DNA of 64,000 nt from Polyangium spumosum (GTDB lineage: Bacteria; Myxococcota_A; Polyangia; Polyangiales; Polyangiaceae), in assembly GCF_009649845.1 (NCBI RefSeq), contig NZ_WJIE01000003.1, forward strand, positions 372,001-436,000, in the 5' to 3' direction. This document shows positions 22,922-31,747 of the stretch, piece by piece; position 1 is the stretch's first letter, and each line of letters starts with the position of its first letter. A model generated the notes under the pieces. It had not been told where the DNA came from, searched no databases, and saw only the letters and a program-made list of their open reading frames with translations. The position numbers and the translations under genes were made by a program.

Positions 22922-25900
22922 TCAACCAGGGCCGGTGGCCTGTCCACTTTGCGTGGCCGCGGCCTTGGGGGGCGGCGGGCGCGAGGGGCAACGAGAGGCG
23001 CGGTTCGGCGGCGGCAGGAGCACCTCCCACGGATCCGACGAGACGTCGAAGGCCACACGCGCGCCGAGCATCCACGAAAGCGTCGCGCCCCGCCACGACG
23101 CCGGCGCCTCGCAGACGAGCCGGAGCGCCTGCCAGAACTCGCCCGTCCCCTCCTGCGACCGCGACGTCTTCCCGCCGCTCGCGAGGTCGGTCCATTCCAC
23201 GCTGACCACGGCCGGCGTCGAGGTCGACCATATCACGGGCAAGGGTTTCCAGGCCGGCGCCTGATTGAAGCCCGCGACGGTCGTCTCGCCCGCGCTGAGC
23301 GAGGACATCGTCACGGCCACCCGATCATCCCGCTCCACCTTGGGCAGGGGCAGCGGCCGCACGGAGAGCGCGAGCGCCTTCGCCTTGCCCGCCTCGTCCC
23401 AGAGCAGCCCCAAGAGTCCGTCGAGCCAACCGCCGGCCTCGAGCGCCTCCTTCGGGAGCGCCACGGCGCGATAATCGAGCGGGCGCTTCGCCACCCACGC
23501 CCCGCCGTCGCTCCGCCGCGCGGCCGGCGCCACGCCGTCATTAAATGCGAGGCGCATCGTGCCCTTGGCGCCGAAGACCGCGTCGACCTCGCCCGGCGGC
23601 GCGTCCGTCTTCGCCGTCGGCAGGAACGGGAAACGCGCCCAGAGCGGCGCGGCGAGCGGGCGAATCTCGCCCTTGTAAATCTTGTCGACCGCCTTCTCGA
23701 CGTTCGTCAGGGCATACTCGTAGACCTGGTTCATCGGCAGGAGGAAGGGCCTGCGCATGTCGCCGCCCGGGATCTTCGCCGCGTCGAGCCAGGCCTTCAC
23801 CTGCGGCATCGGGTGCTTCGGGTCGGGGTCGAGCAGGGACAAACCGAGCTTTCCCACGAGCGGCAAGCGGTCCCCGAGCGGCGCCCCCGCCGCCGCGAGC
23901 GGCCCGTCCTCCAGCGAGGCGATGAGCGGCGTCAGGATCGCATAATACTTCTCGAGGTTGACGGGTTTGCCCTTCTCGGGCTGGAGCGCCACGATCGCAT
24001 CAAACGAGCGGAGCGCATTACGCAGGATCATGAGGTTCGGGTCATTGCCCGGATCGACGGCCGCGTTCTCCGCCACCGTGGTCCAGAACTGGCCAAACCA
24101 CGAGTTTGGCGTGGCCATGTCCTGCAGATCGGTGCGGAGCGAGGCGAGCGAGCCCGACGAGAACCCGAAGCCCTGCACGTAGGCGAAGAGCGCGCTCTGG
24201 TAGGCCGTCGCGTACTGATCCATCCCGTCACGCACGAGCCGCGCGAGCTCGTCACGCTGGGCCTGCGCGACACACGCCGCCGTGAGCGCCCCGTCGAGCT
24301 TCGTGAACGCGGGGACGAGCTCGTCGTTCACGGCCCGCGCCGTGTAGAGGCCCGGCAAAGGCCGGCTCGGCCCGCGCCCCGGCATGTCGCTCGCGCCCAC
24401 CGCCGGGAAGACCTGGTTTGGCCCGAAGAATGGTGAGCGCTGCTTCGCCCGGACGTCGTCGACGAACGCCTTCACGTACGCGCTCGACTTGCTCGAAGCG
24501 ACGAGCCTGTCCCAGTCCTCGGCGCGATAGACGCGGTTCTTGTCGATCGAAAACGTCTCCTTCGAGGCCGCGTCCCCCGCGGGGCATTTCATCCCCTCGA
24601 GGTCCGTCACGATCTGCCGGAGCGTCCGGTTCTCCGCGCTCGGCACCTCCACCTTCGAGCCGTCCACCTCGCCGAAGAGCCCCTCGAGCTCCTCGCTCCT
24701 CTGCTGCGCCCAGTCCGGGATCTGGTGGCTGCCGCCGGGGCCGAGCAGGCTGGAAGCGTCCTCCGGGCTCTCCGCGCGGAGCAATGACTCGAGCTCCTTC
24801 TGCGAGGGCGCGTCGTCCACGCCCGCGAGCGCGTCCGAGAGCCGGCGCGCGCTCTCGGACAGCGCCCCGATCTCCTCCGGCGGGACCGCGCCCTTCTTCA
24901 AGGATTCGTCGAGCGAGCCGAGGAACCCGTCCCAGTCCCCGCGCGGAATGCCCTGGTCGAGCCCCTCGATCGCTCCTCGCCAGGGCGAATAGGAGAACGT
25001 CACGTAATCGTCGACCACGCCCCCCGGCACCCCGAGCACCCGCGCGAACGTCTCTTTTTCATTCAGCGCGAGCTCGCCGAGATCGTTCGCCTCCGAGGCG
25101 CGGAGGAGCGCCACCGCGTAAAGCCGCACCGGCAGCGAAGGTTCCTTCGCCGCCGGCAGGAGATACACGTCGCGGATCTTCTGGAGGAACCTCTCGCGTG
25201 CGCCCCCTCCGTCCCGCTCGGTCTTCGGCCTGTCGATCTCTTCTTTTTTGTTCGGGTACGCCCATCGCAAGGGCCACCAGCGCGGCCGGAGCGCGGCCCG
25301 GAGCGCCTCGCCGGCCTTCTCCTCGGCGCCGTCGAGCGCCGCATGACGCGGCGGGCGCAGCAGGAGGAAGTTCTCCACCGCGCCGGGCGCGGCCTTCACG
25401 TCCTGCCAATGCCACAGATAAAGCCCGCCGATGAGGCCCGCGATCGAGGCCCCGACGACGAGCGCCCCGAGCGTCCGCCGCTGCTCGTGGGCATGAAAAT
25501 CGGATTGCACCACCTGCGCGTCGAGGCCGAGCGGCTCGCCCACCATCCCCGCGTCCGCGCCCTCGGGCAAACCCGCCACCACGATCCCGTCGAGCGCCGG
25601 CGTCGCCACCTGCGTCGCGCTCCCGACGAGCGCATCCAGGAACGGCTCGAGCGCCGCGAACACGCTCCCCCCGCCGCCCGCGAGCAGCTTCGTCACCGCC
25701 GCCGTCTGCGCAGCCGGGAGCGTTTTGATCGCGGAGGACAAACACGGCTCGAGCGGCGCGAGCAGGACCTCGAGGTCCGCCGCGCGCCGGCCCGCAGGTT
25801 TCAACGTCTGCGCCGCGTGGCCCTCGTCCTCGGCCACCCGCGCGAGCGGGACAAACCCGTCGAGGCGCTCGTCGAGGTGCGAGAGGACGACCCGCACCCG

Positions 25901-26482
25901 CGGCGCGCGCCCGCGACGAAGCGACGTGAGCCTGTCGACGACGTCCCGCCCGAGCGCGCCGAGGCGCCGGAGGCCCGCGGGCGTGAATGACGTCGAGCGC
26001 GCGTCGATCACGAAAAGCACGACCGGCACCCGGAGCGCGACCGGCTTCCAGAGGTCCGATAACGAAGCGCGCGCCTCGGGCCGCGTGTCTTCGAGCAGCT
26101 CGCCGCTGATCTCCTGCACGAGCGCGTGCTGCCCCGCGAACATCGAGAGGCGCGCGTCCGAGGTATCACTCGGCGCGACCTGCGAGGCCGACCCGGAGCG
26201 CGCGAGCCCCGCCTGAATCGCGCTCGTCTTGCCCGCCCGACGCTCCCCGAGCACCACGACGATCGGCGCGCCCTGCACGCTCTCCGGCAGCCGGCGCACG
26301 AAATCGCCCCATACCCGGCCGAGCGAGCGCGGCGAAGGCAACCTGGGCGCCTCCTCGCCGGATTTCTTGCGCGCGCGCAGGAACAAAAAAGTGCCGACGA
26401 CGAGCAGCAAGACCCCCACGAGGGCGATCGCGGCGATCACCCAGGGGCTCAAGGAAGCGGCCTGCGCTGCGGCTTGCTGCAT
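22922..26482 (-). CDS. tssM: Type VI secretion membrane protein TssM (IcmF/VasK)
   Basis: A 1186-residue protein with an N-terminal membrane helix (about 12-33), a cytoplasmic GTPase-like domain with P-loop LGERRAGKTS near residue 79, another membrane helix near 345 (LGALVVGASIAGLIGGLYLW) and a long periplasmic region ending in a beta domain. Length and order match TssM, the central rod of the TssJLM complex that crosses the envelope and recruits the baseplate. It is preceded by the small 26504 gene and followed by TssJ, the usual J/L/M grouping. Confidence 0.9.
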   Translation of the reverse strand: MQQAAAQAASLSPWVIAAIALVGVLLLVVGTFLFLRARKKSGEEAPRLPSPRSLGRVWGDFVRRLPESVQGAPIVVVLGERRAGKTSAIQAGLARSGSASQVAPSDTSDARLSMFAGQHALVQEISGELLEDTRPEARASLSDLWKPVALRVPVVLFVIDARSTSFTPAGLRRLGALGRDVVDRLTSLRRGRAPRVRVVLSHLDERLDGFVPLARVAEDEGHAAQTLKPAGRRAADLEVLLAPLEPCLSSAIKTLPAAQTAAVTKLLAGGGGSVFAALEPFLDALVGSATQVATPALDGIVVAGLPEGADAGMVGEPLGLDAQVVQSDFHAHEQRRTLGALVVGASIAGLIGGLYLWHWQDVKAAPGAVENFLLLRPPRHAALDGAEEKAGEALRAALRPRWWPLRWAYPNKKEEIDRPKTERDGGGARERFLQKIRDVYLLPAAKEPSLPVRLYAVALLRASEANDLGELALNEKETFARVLGVPGGVVDDYVTFSYSPWRGAIEGLDQGIPRGDWDGFLGSLDESLKKGAVPPEEIGALSESARRLSDALAGVDDAPSQKELESLLRAESPEDASSLLGPGGSHQIPDWAQQRSEELEGLFGEVDGSKVEVPSAENRTLRQIVTDLEGMKCPAGDAASKETFSIDKNRVYRAEDWDRLVASSKSSAYVKAFVDDVRAKQRSPFFGPNQVFPAVGASDMPGRGPSRPLPGLYTARAVNDELVPAFTKLDGALTAACVAQAQRDELARLVRDGMDQYATAYQSALFAYVQGFGFSSGSLASLRTDLQDMATPNSWFGQFWTTVAENAAVDPGNDPNLMILRNALRSFDAIVALQPEKGKPVNLEKYYAILTPLIASLEDGPLAAAGAPLGDRLPLVGKLGLSLLDPDPKHPMPQVKAWLDAAKIPGGDMRRPFLLPMNQVYEYALTNVEKAVDKIYKGEIRPLAAPLWARFPFLPTAKTDAPPGEVDAVFGAKGTMRLAFNDGVAPAARRSDGGAWVAKRPLDYRAVALPKEALEAGGWLDGLLGLLWDEAGKAKALALSVRPLPLPKVERDDRVAVTMSSLSAGETTVAGFNQAPAWKPLPVIWSTSTPAVVSVEWTDLASGGKTSRSQEGTGEFWQALRLVCEAPASWRGATLSWMLGARVAFDVSSDPWEVLLPPPNRASRCPSRPPPPKAAATQSGQATGPG

Positions 26483-26503
26483 GACGCGCGCCTCCTCGCC
26501 GCC

Positions 26504-26854
26504 TTAACCCCCCGCAGGGCTTCGTGGCCCGGCGAAGAAAAAAGCCTCGAGCACATCCTCCAGCCGATCGAAGGCGAGCGCGAGCGCCTCCGGGTCCCGC
26601 TCGTCGGGGGGCGAGGCGAGGGCCTCGCGGAGGGGTTTTACGAAGGGCGCGAGCACGGTCTCGGGTACGACGCCCGCGGCGGCGGCCTCGATGGACGCGA
26701 GCAGGGCCGCCGCGTCCGGCGGAGGCGGCGAGCGGGGCGCAGCGAGGGCCGGGGCGCATGGCGGCGGCGGAGGCGCGGACGGACGGCGCCCGCTCGCTCG
26801 CCATCGCGCGAGCAGCGAGGATTGCGCCTCACGTTCCTTGTCTCCGGACGCCAT
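26504..26854 (-). CDS. Small Pro/Ala-rich protein of the type VI operon, unknown
   Basis: The 116-residue product has a proline-rich N-terminal half (PSAPPPPPCAPALAAP) and a helical C-terminal half (ALALAFDRLEDVLEAFFFAG). It sits between TssL and TssM, 12 bases after the former and 21 before the latter, and codon choice fits its neighbours, so it is probably real. No signal peptide or membrane helix is seen. It may be an accessory of the membrane complex; I do not recognise a family. Confidence 0.5.
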   Translation of the reverse strand: MASGDKEREAQSSLLARWRASGRRPSAPPPPPCAPALAAPRSPPPPDAAALLASIEAAAAGVVPETVLAPFVKPLREALASPPDERDPEALALAFDRLEDVLEAFFFAGPRSPAGG

Positions 26855-26866
26855 TGCCCCGGCAGT

Positions 26867-27493
26867 TCACCACAGAAGGGCGACGAGGGCAAAAACCGCG
26901 TGAAAGCCGGCCGCCACGCCCAGCGCGAGCAGCCCGTACCGCAGCGCGGCCCGGGCCCGGACCGTGGGGGCGGCGCTCGCGCCGGCCGGGGCGTCGCCCC
27001 GCGGCAGGCACCGCGAGAGCCTCTCTTTGCACGCGCGGATCTCCTGCGGATCGTCGAAATGGCGCCCCACGAAGCCAGATTCGAGGCAATGCAGGTAGGT
27101 CGCGACGACGAGCGGCTCGGGCTTGCTCTCGGGGACGAGCAACGCCGCGCGCTCGAAGAACTCGTCGCCGCCGTCGGTCTCGCCGAGCAGATCCCACTGG
27201 AGGAGCGGCCACGGCGGGCTCTCCGGATCTCCCTCACGCGCGAGCCGCGTCTGCACGCGTTCGTCGAGGAAAACCACGAGCGGGACGAGCACGGCCTCCA
27301 GGGTCGCGGGCGAGACGAGTTTGTCGAGCTTCGTGTCGAGATCGTCGAGCCTGCGCCGGAGCTTTCCGCGGAGCGCCTCGACGTCGCGGGTCTTGTGGTT
27401 GCGCACGGCCGCGTCGACGATGCGCCCGGTATCCTCGATGCAGGCGACGACCTCGGCGAACGCGCGGGGTTCGAGCGTGCCCGTTTGGCTCAT
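26867..27493 (-). CDS. tssL: Type VI secretion protein TssL (DotU family)
   Basis: A 208-residue protein with a helical cytoplasmic domain (KLRRRLDDLDTKLDKLVSP, VFLDERVQTRL, GDEFFERAALLV and LHCLESGFVGR, all DotU-like) and a single C-terminal membrane helix (GLLALGVAAGFHAVFALVAL). TssL sits in the inner membrane with its domain in the cytoplasm, partnering TssM. No peptidoglycan-binding extension is present. The ATG overlaps the TssF stop (ATGA). Confidence 0.87.
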   Translation of the reverse strand: MSQTGTLEPRAFAEVVACIEDTGRIVDAAVRNHKTRDVEALRGKLRRRLDDLDTKLDKLVSPATLEAVLVPLVVFLDERVQTRLAREGDPESPPWPLLQWDLLGETDGGDEFFERAALLVPESKPEPLVVATYLHCLESGFVGRHFDDPQEIRACKERLSRCLPRGDAPAGASAAPTVRARAALRYGLLALGVAAGFHAVFALVALLW

Positions 27494-29106
27494 GGTTTTG
27501 CTCCGGCGAGCGCGCGCTGGCCCGTCACGGGGCGCGTCGTGATCTCCACGTCCACGGGCTCCTCGGTCCAGGCGTCGAGCAATGCGGCGACCTGCGCCGC
27601 GAGCCTGCGCACGAGCGGCGCCTCCTCGGGGCTACGCTGCTTCACCGCGAGCTTGTAGACGCGCCGGATTCCGCCCGCGCGCCGGGCCGGATCCGGCGCC
27701 TCGCGTGAATCGAGCTCGTCGACGAGGTGCGCGAAACCTCGATACGGCCCGTCCCCGCTCGCGCCGAGGATCTCCAGCATCCCCACGAGGTCCCGCCGCC
27801 CGAGGGCCGGGCGCATGCGCAGCGAGAGCACGTCGAGCGTGCGCGCCGGATCGTGCACGAGCGGGCTCTCCGAAGGCGCGCGCATGTTGCCCACGAGCCG
27901 GAACGATACGCCCGGCAAATGCCGCGTCTGCAGGCCGAGCGCGAGCTTGCCCGGCGACGCCGACCAGAGCACCGGCTGCGAAAAACGCGCCTCCGCGAGC
28001 ACCTTGCGAGGCGCTTCGAAGGCGCCGTCGATCGAGAGCCGGAGCGTGGTCGTCCCGTCCCCCTCCTCGATTTCGTAGGTATCCCCGTCCGCGGCGAGCG
28101 CCGCCGGCAGGAGCGGCACGAGCCCGCGATCCGTGGCCTTGTAGACCCCGCGCACCCCCGAGGGCTCCACGCCTTCGAGCAGCGGCGAGGGAGAACGCAC
28201 GGGCGCCGCCACGCGTGTCCCGTCCCAGAGGATCGGCTCGGCGAAATCGACCCACGCGTTCTCCACGGGCACGACGTGCAGGCGGAAGGTATCGTTCGAG
28301 ACCGACAAACTCGTGGGGAACTCCTCGTCGAGCTCCAGGAAGAGGTCGAGCGTGTCCCAGGCCGCGCGCATCGGCGGCACCTCGACCTGCACGAAGAGCT
28401 CCTGCTCGGGGAGGTGGAAAAACGATCGAATGCGGGCGAGCGGGCCGCGGTCGTCGCCGTCCTCGAGGGCGCTCCCGCGCGGGGGCCCGAAGGAGGCGCG
28501 GCAGGTGATCTCCGGCCCGTCCGCCGTCGCCACGGCGAAGGCGCGCACGAGGTGGCGAGAGAGCGCGTCGTGGAGCGCGAGCGAGGCGCGGTAATCGTCG
28601 AGGCGCCTCACGTAAAAGGAGAGCGCGGCCGGGTTTTTCCAGGAGCGCCGCGCGCGGAGGCGGATGCGCACGTAGAGCCGCCGGTTCTGCTCGACGAGCC
28701 GCGCGCCCGCGACGTCGATCGGCAGGATCGGGAGGGGCCGCATCATCGAAAAGAGCCCCACCTTGCCCTCGGCCGAGACGGCGCGCAGGAGCGTGCCGCG
28801 CGGCAGGATCGCGGGCTCGACCCGCTCCTCGGAGGCCACGCATTCGACCATCATCGACGCGGGCGACGAGACGAGCAATTCGTCGAGGGTGCCGGCCGCG
28901 ATACGCCGCACGGCGGCGGCCGTGGCCCGCTGGGCGGCGGCGCGGGTCCGCGCGGAGAAAAAGGCCTGCGCTTCGAGGATCCGGCGCACGTCGGGATCTT
29001 CGGCCCCGAGCGAGAGCGCGCCCTCCGCCTCGCGGCGCGCGGCGAAGGCGTCGAGCGCGGAGAGCTCCTCGAGGAAGAGCGCATTCAAGGTCTCGGCCTC
29101 TGCCAT
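27490..29106 (-). CDS. tssF: Type VI baseplate protein TssF (ImpG/VasA)
   Basis: The 538-residue protein begins with NALFLEELSALDAFA, the usual YYEREL-type helix of TssF, and contains SMMVECVASEERVEPAILPRG, the beta-rich FHLPEQELFVQVE block and repeated short strands towards the C-terminus (RPVTGQRALAGAKP). TssF with TssG forms the wedge of the baseplate around VgrG. TssF and TssG are adjacent in most type VI loci; here they are about 7 kb apart within one operon. GGAGGGGA precedes the ATG. Confidence 0.85.
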   Translation of the reverse strand: MAEAETLNALFLEELSALDAFAARREAEGALSLGAEDPDVRRILEAQAFFSARTRAAAQRATAAAVRRIAAGTLDELLVSSPASMMVECVASEERVEPAILPRGTLLRAVSAEGKVGLFSMMRPLPILPIDVAGARLVEQNRRLYVRIRLRARRSWKNPAALSFYVRRLDDYRASLALHDALSRHLVRAFAVATADGPEITCRASFGPPRGSALEDGDDRGPLARIRSFFHLPEQELFVQVEVPPMRAAWDTLDLFLELDEEFPTSLSVSNDTFRLHVVPVENAWVDFAEPILWDGTRVAAPVRSPSPLLEGVEPSGVRGVYKATDRGLVPLLPAALAADGDTYEIEEGDGTTTLRLSIDGAFEAPRKVLAEARFSQPVLWSASPGKLALGLQTRHLPGVSFRLVGNMRAPSESPLVHDPARTLDVLSLRMRPALGRRDLVGMLEILGASGDGPYRGFAHLVDELDSREAPDPARRAGGIRRVYKLAVKQRSPEEAPLVRRLAAQVAALLDAWTEEPVDVEITTRPVTGQRALAGAKP

Positions 29107-29115
29107 CGTCCCCTC

Positions 29116-29697
29116 CTATCCGAGGTTCACCAGGTTTCCCTGCACGTTCGTCATGCTGCCCTTGAGGGTCGCGATCCCCGACGATTCGAGGTTCATCATT
29201 CCGTCGGCCTTGGCCTCGATCATCGCGCCCTTCGCCGAGATCTGCGTCGTCCCTTCGAGCGAGAGCGTCGCCGTCGTCTTCAGCGACGCGCCCGCGCTCT
29301 CGAGCGTCAGCGTATTCGTGCTCGCGCCCGTGAGGCCGACCTTCGTCGTCCCCTCCACGGTCACGTCTTGCGCCCCCGAGATGGCCACGTTCGCGTCCGA
29401 GGTGATCGTCGCGTCCTTCGTGCTCTGCACCAAAAACGTGTCCTGGCTCGTGAAGCTCGACGCCTTCGTGGAGGTCATGGTGATCGTCTCGTCGGCCGTG
29501 ACCTCGAATTGCTTGCAGGCGATCGCGATCTTCTCCGACGTCTGGGTGATCGTGCTCGTGGCCGAATCGCCGGCGACCTTGATCTCGATCTTGGTCCCGT
29601 CCATCACGATGGTCTGCGTGATGCTGGCGTCGGCGTTCACCACCGTGAGGGTGATCCCCGCCGCCTTGTCCATCTCGATGGTGCAGACGAGCGGCAT
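29116..29697 (-). CDS. Beta-helix spike domain encoded separately from VgrG
   Basis: All 193 residues are short strands rich in Thr, Ser, Val and Ile: IEMDKAAGITLTVV, TQTIVMDGTKIEIKV, then repeated patterns such as QDVTVEGTTKVGLTG. This is the composition of the triple-stranded beta-helix found at the C-terminus of VgrG (gp5 spike, DUF2345-like). It starts 6 bases after the VgrG-like gene, suggesting a needle made of two polypeptides. No catalytic motif is visible. Confidence 0.68.
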   Translation of the reverse strand: MPLVCTIEMDKAAGITLTVVNADASITQTIVMDGTKIEIKVAGDSATSTITQTSEKIAIACKQFEVTADETITMTSTKASSFTSQDTFLVQSTKDATITSDANVAISGAQDVTVEGTTKVGLTGASTNTLTLESAGASLKTTATLSLEGTTQISAKGAMIEAKADGMMNLESSGIATLKGSMTNVQGNLVNLG

Positions 29698-29703
29698 GAC
29701 GGG

Positions 29704-31338
29704 CTACCCCTCCGTCTCCTCGACCTTGAGGGTCATCTTGCCCTCCTCCAATCGGAGGAGCACGGTGTCCTTGTCGTTCGTGCGGAGCACGCGCAGGACG
29801 GGCTTGTCGTCCTGATAATCGTGGAGCACGGAGGTGTTGTTCGTCGAGGTCTTCCCGAGGAAGAGGTGCTGCCCCTGCCCGTCCTTCGCCACCTTCGCCT
29901 CGGCGCGCCAGTCGATCATCCGGACGACCGTGGACCTCGTGAAATCGAGGGCCACGAGCACGCGCTGGTTCTTGTAGAGCGGCAGGTACAGGTTCCCCGC
30001 CCCGCTCTCCGGCTCGTACGGCGCGCTGATCTCCTGATCTTCGAAGAGCGGAATCTCGACCGTGTACTGATCGATCGAGGTATCGGCGTCCGTCGCGAAA
30101 TCGTACGTGATGTCGGTGTCCGCCCCGATCGCGCTCACGACCTTGCCTTCGAGAAACCCGGGGAAGCGGGGATCCACGCTCGAGGGCAAACGGACACGCG
30201 CTTCGCTCTTCTCTTCGAGCCGCGCCGTGCATTCGAGCGAGAAGTTCGCCCGGGTGTCGCCGTAGGTGCGCTCGGGCCCGTCGTCGGCGGCGCGCGCCTC
30301 GAGCGAGAGGAGAATCACCCGGAACGACTCGGTCGCCGCGATCAAATTCGAGCTGTGGCCGCCCGTGGTGGAGATGTCGACGAGGCTGCCGGGGGAGACG
30401 GGCACCGTGGGGAAACGCCGGAACGAGAGCTCGACCTCGCGCTTCGGCAGGAGGGGCCGCGCCGTCTCCAGCGTGACCCGATCGTCGACGTCCTGCGCGA
30501 TCGGGGTGCGGAGCAGGGTATCGCGAACCATACCCGTGGCCGCGTTCGTGTTGTCGATGAGGTTCGTCGCCGTGCTCTCGGTGCAGGAGTTCAGGACACG
30601 CGGCTTGTACCGCGGGACCTCGGGGAACAACGAGGTCATGGCCGAGAGGTCGTCGAGGAGCAGCTCCTTTGCCTCCCCGCTCGTGTCCTTGGCGCCTTTG
30701 ATCGAATACGTGCCCTCCGCGTGATCAAACGTGAACACGCCATTTCGGTGGCGGACGTACCAGATCACGAGGTCGTAGAAGCTCGAGCGCGCGGCGGGGT
30801 CGAGGTGGAAGAAGATCTGCGAGGCCGTCGTCGTGACGACGTCCCAGTCGTAGGTCAGGCTGATCTTGTCGCCCTTGTGCGCCTCGATCACGTCCTTGAA
30901 CGACTTCTGCGTGTAAAGCGCGCAGGGGAAATGTTGCCTCCAGAGGGCCTGCGCCGGGTCCACGAACGTCACGCGGTACCGCCGGAAGAGGACCGCCGGC
31001 TCGTCCATCACCCGCTGCGTCGTCTCCTCGCGGACCGACTTTTCGAGCACGATCCCGCTCGTCGCGAGCTCCGCGTCGTCCGCCTCGGTGCTGGTCTCGA
31101 GGTGCCCCGGCTTGATCGAGATCGAAACCTCGCCGAGGTCGGCCTTCACGAAATCCGCGAGCAGGTCGTCCGTGTATTTCCCGCCCCAGGACGAGTCGTC
31201 CTGCATGACGAACTCGACCGAGCCGGAGACGCCCCACGCCTCCATCCGCAAGGAAAAACCCCGCACGTTGCCGCCCGGGATCACGTGCGCCGTCCCCCCC
31301 ACCGAGAGCGAAAGCGAGATCTCGAGGTTCTCCCTCAA
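29704..31338 (-). CDS. VgrG-like spike core protein (TssI), short form
   Basis: The 544-residue protein has a gp27-like hub: an N-terminal beta barrel (ISLSLSVGGTAHVIPGG), FRRYRVTFVDPAQALWRQHF, a FKDVIEAHKGD helix and the barrel VELSFRRFPTVPVSPG. An OB-fold-like segment follows near SIDQYTVEIPLF and LPLYKNQRVLVALDF. It ends soon after, without the long beta-helix that is encoded by the next gene. TTG start with a purine-rich ribosome site. VgrG trimers form the puncturing centre of the baseplate. Confidence 0.75.
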   Translation of the reverse strand: MRENLEISLSLSVGGTAHVIPGGNVRGFSLRMEAWGVSGSVEFVMQDDSSWGGKYTDDLLADFVKADLGEVSISIKPGHLETSTEADDAELATSGIVLEKSVREETTQRVMDEPAVLFRRYRVTFVDPAQALWRQHFPCALYTQKSFKDVIEAHKGDKISLTYDWDVVTTTASQIFFHLDPAARSSFYDLVIWYVRHRNGVFTFDHAEGTYSIKGAKDTSGEAKELLLDDLSAMTSLFPEVPRYKPRVLNSCTESTATNLIDNTNAATGMVRDTLLRTPIAQDVDDRVTLETARPLLPKREVELSFRRFPTVPVSPGSLVDISTTGGHSSNLIAATESFRVILLSLEARAADDGPERTYGDTRANFSLECTARLEEKSEARVRLPSSVDPRFPGFLEGKVVSAIGADTDITYDFATDADTSIDQYTVEIPLFEDQEISAPYEPESGAGNLYLPLYKNQRVLVALDFTRSTVVRMIDWRAEAKVAKDGQGQHLFLGKTSTNNTSVLHDYQDDKPVLRVLRTNDKDTVLLRLEEGKMTLKVEETEG

Positions 31339-31360
31339 GGCCCCCCTCCCCCCGCAGGGC

Positions 31361-31720
31361 CTACCCGCGGCGCACGGAGACGTTCCGGAAGACGCTGTGA
31401 AAAAACACGTGATACGTCACGGGTTTTCCCCCGACGAGCCCGGTGAGCGAGAAACGCACCCAGAGGCCCCGATCGCGGCCGCTCAAGGAGAGCTTCGGCT
31501 CGCAGAGGCGCGGCTCGTACGCCCGCACGACGCCGAGGATCTCGGCGCAGAGCTCGTCGAGCAGGGGCTTCGTCGCGAAATGGCCGTCGTACCGGCCGAG
31601 CCCGTACACCTCGACCGGCGAGGCGTACCCGCCCTTCGCGTTGAGCGAAGCCTCGAGGTTGCGCGCGATGCTCTCCAGCCGGGGCTCGTGATCGCCCTTG
31701 AGCTTGCCGTAAAACGACAA
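31361..31720 (-). CDS. tssE: Type VI baseplate protein TssE (gp25-like)
   Basis: A compact 119-residue protein with the gp25 lysozyme-like fold pattern: LESIARNLEASLNAKGGYAS, a VYGLGRYDG motif, then LCAEILGVVRAYEPRL and a strand-rich end (LWVRFSLTGLVGGKPV). TssE starts sheath assembly on the baseplate. The start is TTG 31720, preceded by GGAGGAGG; no better start exists. It is 22 bases upstream of the VgrG-like gene. Confidence 0.83.
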   Translation of the reverse strand: MSFYGKLKGDHEPRLESIARNLEASLNAKGGYASPVEVYGLGRYDGHFATKPLLDELCAEILGVVRAYEPRLCEPKLSLSGRDRGLWVRFSLTGLVGGKPVTYHVFFHSVFRNVSVRRG

Positions 31721-31747
31721 CGAAGGCCTCCTCCGCGGTCCCTTCTA

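Noticed and set aside
22805-24436. A 543-codon plus-strand frame over tssM
   Set aside because: Arg-rich shadow translation with no recognisable fold, fully inside a secure tssM.
27727-31446. A 1239-codon plus-strand open frame opposite the T6SS genes
   Set aside because: It is the mirror of codons with G/C third positions in tssF, the spike genes and tssE; its product is low-complexity Arg/Glu/Ala and has no domain. The minus-strand genes have clear families.
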